In this document: positions 49,201 through 62,000 of the stretch, piece by piece | How positions within the stretch are numbered: position 1 is the first letter of the stretch | Layout of the letters: each line of letters begins with the position of its first letter | Assembly (NCBI GenBank): GCA_002633005.1 | Contig: NMRA01000035.1 | Coordinates: forward strand, 1,185,657-1,247,656 | DNA length: 62,000 bases | Direction: 5' to 3' | Source: Phoronis australis | Lineage: Eukaryota; Phoronida; Phoronidae | Made by a program: the position numbers and the translations under genes | The notes under the pieces: generated by a model | The model's input: the letters and a program-made list of their open reading frames with translations, nothing else | What the model was told of the DNA's origin: nothing | The model's database searches: none

Positions 49201-52200
49201 GACATGATAGCACAGTGCATAGATGATATCACTGAAGCTTTGATACCAGTCTTTACAGAAAAAGACGAGGCAAGAAAGGTAAACCTTACTATCTTAAATT
49301 TCGTTTCAAGCCGTAAAGAGTGCACGAGTTCTCACACTGCCGACACAGAAGGTGGCAAATACAATGTCAGAACTTCATTTTGTAGGCTGCTTTAACGGCT
49401 AAGTTCGTGGAAAGATTACAGACGTTTCTGTCAAAGTTGGAAAAAATGCTCTCAGCTAACAATGGTGGCACTGGTTGGTTTGTTGGAAATAAGGTACGTT
49501 TGTTAACTTAAATGGTTACAATTTCTGTATTTTCCTCTCTAACTGATAAAAACATCACTGGCTGCCACTTGCCTACTGAAAAGAAGTTAATACTCGCCGT
49601 CAAAACGCCAGATGACAAAATGACACACACATAAGTCTTTTCGAACTCCCGTGCATTAACATCAGATTCCGTTGTCTAACTCGAAGTAATTTTTAATATC
49701 TTTCCTTCTGCTTTAATACGACCTCATGATAAGTGTCTAGTATTCTATAAATTGTGGTTCACGTGGATGGTGGTCAATCATACTTTGGACTTGGTGACCC
49801 CGCAATAAAGCTACAAGTTCGAGTCTTAAAATTTCGAATTTTTGCTAAAAATCTCGAGATTTTACTCTAATCTGTAGCTCGAATCTTGGGTTCACCAAGA
49901 GCGTACTTGGACTACAAACACATCTGTACAAACCGCAATGTACTCGAGCACAGAGTAATAGAAACCTATCTCGAGTTCGTATTAAAGCTGAACTGAAAAG
50001 TCATGACAATTTCGAGTTGGATTTAGAGTTTGGAAGTTAGACCCCGGGCCCAGATTTTTTAACAACAAACGAGACACATGTATCTCTGCCACGAGCACCT
50101 GGCATTTCGTGACTTACTGAAATGTGCAGAAGTTTCACGGCATATGGAAACAGTACAACAAACGAAGTGAATTCGCCTGGATTGTCTAAGCAATTACGAA
50201 TTAATATTGGGGGGATTGCGCACTGTGATTCAGTCTGGTACGGAAGGGTCTACATTGACGGTACATTTAGGTGAATTGGTCGGAAATGGATGCAATCTTC
50301 AGTGATACTGTTCTCTGCTCACTGTATTTCATCTAACTTTGTGAGTTGAATCCAAAAAGGTAAACGTGACGTGAAGCCTGTTATATCGAAAAAAGAGACC
50401 ATTTAGGCCCTTTAAGTAACACTCAGCGTACGCGTAACGCACTAGTGTTGATTTACTATGGTTCTTAACGGTATCCTATCCACTTAGTCTGGTTAAAAAC
50501 TTCATAAACGTGTTTTAACGCAAACCAGTTCAGTCAAAACCTAAGCCCAAATGATGCTCATTCAACACTACTCAACATATTTTCAAACTTAACTAAACCT
50601 ATGATAAATGATTTCTTGATGCGCCAGAACCTAAAATGGCCGCCGTAGTGAGTGGAAGCTTACTTATGCTTTATGGGTACTGACTCAACTGCCGCCATAT
50701 GTAAAGAGGTTTCCGCGGACAGCCCGTCCTTTTTTTAAAAAGACTAAGAAAATGTAAAATAAGGCAAACAGAAACAAAGTTGAAAGTTACAAAAATACAT
50801 GTTATACAACGAACGTGATGATAACTGTAGGTTATTATATCGAGATGCGTGATATGCAAGCCCATTTAAACGAGGGCGAAACCCGAGTTTAAATCGTCTA
50901 CCATATCACTCATAAAGTGTGTATTTATTCCACGTAACATAGCAGCAATTAAAAACTGATAAAAATACCGAAGGACATTAACATCAAATAACAAATTAAC
51001 TTGCAAATAGGGTTTTGCTACTTGTACTACCGATGAAAACGAGAGTTACTTGGAAAATTTCATTGAATGAATGAAAGAATATATCATAATACAAAACGTG
51101 TTGTAACTATTAACAATTCTATTTGCTTAAATTGACTAAATACAACACGGTTAGGACCCGGACGTTTTGATCTTCGTGTTTGGCATAGTAATGTGTTTAC
51201 CAGCAATGACTCATTCCTAACTAGTTGGCCAAACGAGGTCGCTGTATCGTTTAGGTTGCGTGTGTTTGCGTATTTAAAACACTGTTTCACATTAATTTTC
51301 ATCAAGTTTGTTAAAATTAAAATTTTAGATGGTATTTGACGGATACGTTTATGATTTGTGCTATATATTTGGTTCAGTTGTCATTTGTAAGGTATTTTTC
51401 AATTATTCTATATAGTGACACTAATATCAGTACAGAAGAGGGAAACGTGAGTACTATAGACAACATGAGTTACAACAATTACCAAGATTCTTATAGACTT
51501 AGCCCACCAAATACCGTAATCCTTAAGGCATTGCCAGGGTTATTTTCTCTAGAGCTGATAACAGTTACCTACTCTAGAGAAAATATGGAACAGTAGTTCT
51601 GACGTAATTCACAGGGTTATGACCCAGTTATTTCAGGGCTGTATCATCACCTGTGTTTGATGTTTATTATTGTTGATGCTTCTGTTGACGCAACTCAGCT
51701 TGTGTTCTATATTGGTGAACGTAACGACAAGACTATCTTTGATCGAAAACTTTTTTGCGCGTTGAAATGTTCTTATTCAACGTATACAGTTGCATAATCA
51801 ACACGTAGAATTAGTTATTTGACGCACGGAAGTACCTATGCAACGTGCATAATTACCTATTCAATGCGCACTTTTAATCACTTCGGCCATGTTTCTTCTG
51901 TGCTGCCTCCTCTTGGAGGTACGTACTCAATGTAAACTTGTCTTTCTTTGAGTAGGCGTAATTCAGTGACCGTTGAATAAGCAATTTTGTAAGTTAAATA
52001 AGCGCAGAAAGATAATAGTTAAAGCGCGTTGAATAACTACAGTAATTCAGCTCGTCGATTATGCAATTCTGCCCGTTGAATTAGCACATTTAGATGAGCA
52101 GAAAGTATTCCTTTAATAACCCTTTGACACTTCTTATTTTACGCAGCCCATGCAGGTCACATTGAACATCTATTAGTGGTCATTGACATTTTTCCTTACT

Positions 52201-52607
52201 GTGGGAAATACATGTAGTTCACCCGTAGCAGATCAAAAACACTTAAATATCCATTTCCAGCCAACAGGTGGCGAGAACACAGCGTATTACGCAATACATG
52301 CTCTGCAACATGCACGAGTCTATAAATTTGCGTTTACTCGGAAAAAGATCACGCTTTCGCGTTCCCTGCGTCTGCGTTCTAAATTAAAAAGAAATTGTTA
52401 CCACTTACTGAAGATAGTACATGATCATATCCTCTCTTTTAGCCAACGCTTGCCGACGCACACGCAGCCAATATTTTGTGCTGGCTATCTGGTCCTGCCG
52501 AGGAGGAACTCAAGAAATACGCAAAACTTACTGCGCATCGTCAGCGTTTTTTCGCTGAGCCAAGGATTGCTGAATGGATTAAGAACAGACCGAAATCTGA
52601 TTTTTAA
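46255..52607 (+). CDS. Sigma-class glutathione S-transferase (HPGDS-like), GST-3
   Basis: Coding exons: 46255-46387, 48580-48672, 49163-49278, 49386-49493 and 52443-52607, giving 204 residues. Exon sizes and phases are identical to the other members; introns 1 and 4 are enlarged (2.2 and 2.9 kb). The acceptor at 46240 is 14 bases before the ATG. I count about 48 differences from GST-1 (about 76% identity). Tyr8, Arg14, Pro52, Gln63-Ser64 and Asp96-Asp97 are kept. Position 39 is Tyr, 43 is Gln, 50 is Gly and 93 is Gln, and the capping box is T-L-A-D. The changes at 39, 43 and 93 suggest altered glutathione contacts or metal response. No lesion is seen. It is convergent with GST-4. Confidence 0.94.
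46388..48579 (+). other. GST-3 intron with MITE and microsatellites
   Basis: Contains (GT)n-rich tracts at about 47.21-47.31 kb with an undetermined base at 47274, and a GCACCCAG-family MITE. The open frame at 46771-47118 (115 codons) has no motif and lies wholly inside the intron. Confidence 0.5.
48165..48422 (-). mobile_element. MITE (GCACCCAG family), inverted, in GST-3
   Basis: Read on the minus strand it aligns along its length with 17079-17339 and 31368-31614, including CATTTGGCGAAGTGGG and TTCGAGCCCCC blocks. Termini ATGCTCGCACCCAG and CTGGGTGCGCGCAT are inverted repeats. Its orientation is opposite to the GST-1/2 copies, so it is probably an independent insertion into the same intron. 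Confidence 0.75.
49494..52442 (+). other. Long last intron of GST-3
   Basis: About 2.9 kb against about 0.5 kb in GST-1 and GST-2. It contains a segment at 50495-50740 resembling 61375-61590, and a loose inverted repeat near 49.79-49.93 kb around ACTTGGTGA / TTCACCAAG. No coding exon is seen. Confidence 0.45.
50495..50740 (+). repeat. Dispersed repeat, related to 61375-61590
   Basis: Shared ordered blocks include TTTTAACGCAA, TAAGCCCAAAT, ATATTTTCAAA, ACTGACTCA/GCTGACTCA and GAGGTTTCC. Same orientation in both places, with no coding frame. Confidence 0.55.
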
Positions 52608-52767
52608 ATTGCCAAAACATTCATAGCATCTAGTAATAATGCTTAGCGAAGAATATTAGTTACAGATACATTCCAAGGTAAATCAGATCGAAACCGTACA
52701 TGTATATTCCGAGTCAGCGAGGTCCTTTTACTTGAGCGGATACTTGGATGTATGCTGAGGATGATAG

Positions 52768-52972
52768 ATGTCAGTATTCAGCATTATGATGTACCGTACG
52801 AACAACATAGATATCAGTACTTACCATTTTAGTGTACCGTATGGACAACACATTGATATCAGTGTTTTGCATTGTAATGTACCGTATGAACAACATAGAC
52901 ATCAGCATTTACCATTTTAGTGTACCGTATGGACAACATATTGATATCAGTGTAATGTACCGTATGAACAGC
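52768..52972 (+). repeat. Minisatellite, about 49-bp unit in alternating pairs
   Basis: About four to five units share TGTACCGTAYGRACAACA followed by TAGAYATCAGYA or TTGATATCAGTG. Alternate units are more alike, so the effective period is near 98 bases. The last unit is shortened. Confidence 0.8.
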
Positions 52973-53418
52973 ACATGCTTATTAAAATCTGTATGACATT
53001 GATTTGTTATTTAAAACCATTTCACATTTGTCGAGATCTTTTAGAACATGGATCGTCAAAATCTTGCAGTTGTTCTGCTCATGTTGTTAGGCTCATATTT
53101 GACAATAGTCTCGGATAAAAAGTCTTTATACCGAGCCCTTTGTCAAAATCTGCTTTTGAGTTAGAAAACTTAACCATTATTAAATCGGTTTCATTTTATT
53201 CCCTACTCTGAGAAAAAACTTGCCCCAGACTGTTGTTTGTGACGGTGGGATATGGCCACCGAAGCAAAATGACGTTGGAGGAATTACAGGCGTTTTGTTG
53301 TAATCTATTTCAATTCAAACAAAGGATAAGATTGTGATGGCATTGGTTTGTAAAAAAGATGATGTCTCTGAAGATAATTGTTGTCTTTGACACCGCAGCA
53401 TGGTTTATATCTGGCGCG

Positions 53419-53547
53419 CGTTCAGTAGCACTAGGAACTACGCTAGGACCTAGCTAGCCAAAGTCACGTGCTCTCATTTAAAATACACGGCAATATCCCA
53501 CGTAATCTCTGTCTTGCTTTTAAGCGAGGTCCTAGCGTTACTGAACG
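53419..53547. mobile_element. MITE (CGTTCAGTA family), copy 2
   Basis: 129 bp with inverted termini CGTTCAGTA / TACTGAACG and the inner arm CTAGGACCT in both ends. The body (TCACGTGCTCTCATTTAAAA and on) matches 29428-29616. It has a single 12-bp unit where copy 1 has six. Confidence 0.8.
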
Positions 53548-54662
53548 GGATTCTGCCTTGTACGAAAAAAAAATCATCAACACTAAAGAGTAATTGACGT
53601 CGCATTGTATCCACTAAATACTAGCAGCTAGTGGGAAACGCCGATGGAAATACATGTAGATACTCCTAGGAGTGAACATCAATGTTCATTGCAAGAAACG
53701 GGAATACTTCTTGAACGGCCGTGTTCAAACCTTCAAGCAGAATTTCAGTCACTGTCAGGTTTTAGTGGGCAAGGTGTGCGGCTGCGGGATTTTTTACACA
53801 GGCAGTACAAATTTCTTTCCAGAACATTTGACCCTGCCGTAACACAAAGTACAGTAATCCGATATTCTTTAATGTGAAAACTAAGAATGCATTTCAAATG
53901 CTGTATAGTACACAAAATATATTTATGTAATTATAAAAGATGCATCCTCAATGTACATACTGACGGGTAGAAAGCCAGCTACCTATATGAAAACTATCGT
54001 CAACATACAGCTAAGTAGCTGTATGTAGAGCTCAGTTAAACACCGAAATTTCACACAACCCCGGTGCTCAGCTTGTCACCTCGTCGTGAAATTTAGAGTT
54101 AACAACCTACAGGGGCGCATGCAGAATATGGGAATGGACCGACATTCACCTTACCCGTTACAGCCGTTTATAGAAGTAAAAAGACAATGTAATAAATGTA
54201 TTTTTCGTAATTCTCCTCCTTTTGTAACAAAGGAAAATCTGTGGTCGTTTTGAAAACAGTGCATACTTGTGACACGCGCACGTAAATGTACGCGCCATTT
54301 CCAAAAAAATGTGATATCTCTCGAGAGTTTTTTTCTGAAATTGGGTTTTCTGATAATAAAATAGTAAAAACTTGTAATGAAATGAAACCACTTGGGATTG
54401 TTATGACATGTACGCAACCTCACATTTGATTGAATAACATGGAAATTGGCCAATAGGTGACGCAATGGCGCCAAAGAGCGCATCGCAAATTTTGCAGCAA
54501 AATACCGCGGTAACTGAAAAACGCCAATTTTCCAACACCAGCGTAAATAATTTAGTTTACTCAAGGAAGAGTAAGAATTTTTTAATGAGGGATCATTAAT
54601 TTTGGCGGCGACAGGCCCGATGAATTATATACGCGACAGAAGCCGGAGGGAGTGAAATTAAT

Positions 54663-54841
54663 CCGACGGAGTGACGTCACCCAGGCCATTAAGCCGACGA
54701 ACTGACGTCACCAAGGCCAGTACAAAACTGGCCACCCTCCCTCCGCATCCGCGAAAAAACGGCCCGCGAGACAAACATAGGACACCTCGAATTCAAATAG
54801 GTGACCGGTGCAATACCTGGGACCAAGGCGGTGCCGAAACG
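54663..54841 (+). repeat. 31-bp tandem pair plus dispersed repeat
   Basis: Two units CCGACGRANTGACGTCACCNA with a 31-base period (54663-54693 and 54694-54724), each carrying a palindromic TGACGTCA core, run into the repeat shared with 39014-39122. A (GATT)5 tract follows at 54841-54861. Confidence 0.7.
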
Positions 54842-57545
54842 ATTGATTGATTGATTGATTTTTGCTATCCATCTGAATAATCACTCAGAGTAGTTAAAGT
54901 GTGTAAATCTTATTCTTGTAGCGTTTTCGAGACTTTTTTGCAGGATATAAAATAACGATGTCGTTTGCGTATTTTCTTTTTTCCTGTTTTTTGTATTTTT
55001 TGAATAAGAATTATTTGAAGACTTCCTAGTGAAATAATGCTATAAGTGCATGTAACGAAGTGTAAGGTGTCCATTTATTTAGTATTTTATACTTAATGCT
55101 TTATTTCACTAATTGTTTCTTAGTCAGATAAGAACTGATTTGAGGGAAAAATACAACGGTAAGTCATTAAAAGTTTAATTTTGGTAGAGATCAAGTGTAC
55201 AGAAATGGATTTGTGACCTGAAACAAGAATGTGATTGTTATTATGGTCAAGCAAATAATCTTCCCCGGCTATTTGGAATTGCGAAATTATCCATTCATGC
55301 AAATAGTTTTGACAGATAATTGTAATAATGATAACACAGCAACAATGGTGACCGCTGTTAATAGTAATTGACGATTGAAACTAATAAATTAATGCTTTCC
55401 ATTGAAATTCCAACCAGAAATACTATATAAAAGTTTATTCATGTATATACAGGAGGACTCATATCTATGGTATCGGTGTGAAAGCATAATAAATGAAGGT
55501 GAGGGTTTTTCTGGCTATGAATTGTTTATCATGGCATACAGTCTTGTATTGAGCGTAATATGTGCCCTCATTTGGTCCTCATTGGATCCAGTAAAAGGCC
55601 CGTGTTTAAGTTTATGAAGAACGGAGCACGGAGTCAGTGCATTTGGCCGTGTTAAGATAAGAGTTTGATTGCTTAGTAAACGATGTCTCAGTAACAGTGG
55701 GTTATACGGCGAATGCATTTGGAAAACGTAATATTATTACATGTTACCTGGTACTTCAGCCCTCTGATTGGCTGAAATGCAGTACGGTAACTTCCGTTAT
55801 GAGTTGTTGGTCACCTAGACGTGTATTATGACATCACTTTTAATTCCTGCCGCTCTGAGATGTCACGTCGGAGATATGCATGACCAATTGCAGGCTTAAA
55901 AAGTCACAAACTGTTGAGCATGGAAACCAAGCGGACAGTTGATAATACTACACCAAATCACGACGAAGTACTTCTATGTATGAGGACTCCAGAATTGTCG
56001 CAGATTTGACTTGCTTCTGGGCTTCTCACTCAGCGTTCACATGCTATCTGATCTGCTGTCTGATCTGCATTCTGGGAAATATTCGCATGTGAACGCCCGT
56101 CATAAGCCTGATGTGTTTTTTATCGTCTGAGCTCTAATCATCCGGCACTGCGACGAAACTTCCTGCAGTCCGAAGCCGTTAACCCAATGATACACCAGCT
56201 TGTCCGTCTGTGGTGATCGCACGTGATTGGCTAGCACATCTATATTCTGAAAATCTATGTTACCCTGCTTAGATTGTTAGACGGCAGACAGTAAGTACGC
56301 CTCTGTGATCGTTCGTTTTAAGCATCTGACCTGTTTTCTCATCAGACGCCTTGTCTACTTATGAAAATACCCAGCCGAAGCCGGTATTTGAGAACGTTCA
56401 CTTTAAGCCGTCTCGTCTACCTTTTGGAGATGACTTAANCATGGAAACCAAAAGGGGGCGTTTTGAAAAAAAATAAAGGTGGTCTGGAGTCAGTGGGACC
56501 AGTGTCATCTCACAGACAAAATATAAAGAGAATCTGTGACATAGCGTTTATCACCCTCTGCCTGGTCCATTCGCGAACACGCTCTTAAAACGTAAGACAG
56601 AAATTTGGTCTTATGATCCCACTTCAAAATTGCGTCACTGTCTAGAAGTAACTTATAGCAGTCATCTCAGTAGCTAGCAGGTATGTGTATATTCTCAGTG
56701 ACTGCACTTTTTCAAGTGAGCTTTAATAATTTTTCATTAATTAATGTGAATTTTTGATTGATTAAATCTTAAGCCACTTTTCACGAAACAGGTTCTGGAT
56801 TGGATGTCCCGCATGCCTTCTTCTGACAATTCCACATCTGAACGAGGTGTAATTGACGCCTGACGTCCTAAAAGATAACAACCGGAGCTCCCCAGTATTT
56901 ACGTTTTAGCAGTAATTCAGCAAGATTTTGTTTTTGTCTCGTCCCTGGGCTAAAGCTAATATCAAATTTGACCATGACAACTGAAGTTGTTGATCTCTCT
57001 CGTCGAAGATCCACGGAATATTAAAGCAACGACATTCCAGGTCAGAAATTAATGATTATTACATAAACCGATACAATGGACATTTTATAAAACAATGACA
57101 TGTTGTGAAGAAATATCTCTATCAGAACAGTAAGAGTCCATTAACCTTTCACGGACAGCGGAAACTGGTGCCTGTGACTATTGCAGCATATATTTGTAAG
57201 ACTGGCGTCATCCATTCATCAGGCTAGAAAGAGTCACGTATGAGGCTATTCTTTGCCCGGTAAGCTGACAGTTGATATTGGGCAGAAGTTACCCATGAAT
57301 TAGTATCTATGATATACTGAACTTCGTGTTCCTTGAAATTCAACAAATTTTCCGGCGATGCTGGTTTGGATGACCAATATCACAGAATCTTCACCCTAAC
57401 CGTAAAAAGACCAATGCTCGTATTCAGCATTCACAAGTTAGGTTTCAGTTTGATTTCTTGCGTGAATACGTATACATGAGAATTCATTTCCCTAAACGGA
57501 ATTTGCTCTCGTTGCTCCGGATGTGCATATTTTTTTTCTAAAGAC

Positions 57546-62000
<4,455 letters not shown>

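Larger units (their letters stand above)
52608..57545. other. Region between convergent GST-3 and GST-4
   Basis: No gene was recognised. Holds a minisatellite (52768-52972), a CGTTCAGTA-family MITE (53419-53547), a 31-bp tandem pair with an attached dispersed repeat (54663-54841), a (GATT)n tract, and an undetermined base at 56439. Confidence 0.5.

Overview
This is an AT-rich eukaryotic (metazoan) genomic window. Coding information sits in short exons with GT-AG introns, long non-coding stretches are full of transposon remnants, and there are poly(A) signals but no bacterial-type operons. The best-supported content is a cluster of four complete sigma-class glutathione S-transferase genes (haematopoietic prostaglandin D synthase-like family). 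All four have the same five coding exons (133, 93, 116, 108 and 165 nt), the same intron phases (1,1,0,0), an upstream leader-exon acceptor exactly 14 nt before the ATG, and a 204-residue product. The source looks like an invertebrate, plausibly a marine deuterostome or another non-vertebrate animal, but the sequence alone does not fix the species.

Layout. 1-4.8 kb: the 3' part of a plus-strand gene, with two nearly identical Thr-rich, phase-1 exons followed by a terminal von Willebrand A (vWA) domain exon and an AATAAA signal. 4.85-6.46 kb: a 5'-truncated LINE (RT C-terminal part plus RNase H) with a perfect 15-bp target duplication. 8.13-26.4 kb and 28.34-38.94 kb: two copies (A and B) of a segmental duplication, each carrying one GST gene (GST-1 at 16.63-19.16 kb, GST-2 at 30.95-33.48 kb; about 91% identical by my count). 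Copy A is lengthened by a 3.7-kb inverted-repeat transposon, a 1.65-kb stretch inside a small inverted-repeat element, and a second, broken LINE that is itself split by a 0.8-kb insertion. Copy B carries a private MITE that copy A lacks. 39-46 kb: mostly repeats, plus a candidate promoter and first exon. 46.26-52.61 kb: GST-3 (plus strand). 57.55-60.80 kb: GST-4 on the minus strand, tail-to-tail with GST-3. GST-3 and GST-4 are about 76% and 79% identical to GST-1.

How it fits together. The cluster grew by at least two rounds of duplication: an older one giving GST-3, GST-4 and the GST-1/2 ancestor, with inversion of one member, and a recent tandem duplication of 10-18 kb giving GST-1 and GST-2. 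The enzymes should conjugate glutathione or isomerise prostaglandin-like substrates in the cytosol. Tyr8, Arg14, Gln63 and Ser64 of the glutathione site are kept in all four, while positions 39, 43, 50 and 93 vary. Because the two paralogous copies record with/without states for several insertions, the window gives a relative history of transposon activity.

No wholly new biological system is evident. The most distinctive observations are the nested TE history read from paralogous empty sites, the MITE family lodged in intron 1 of three GST genes, the recently duplicated mucin-like exon, and an antioxidant-response-like site next to a candidate GST-3 first exon. Identities and element boundaries were read by eye and are approximate.
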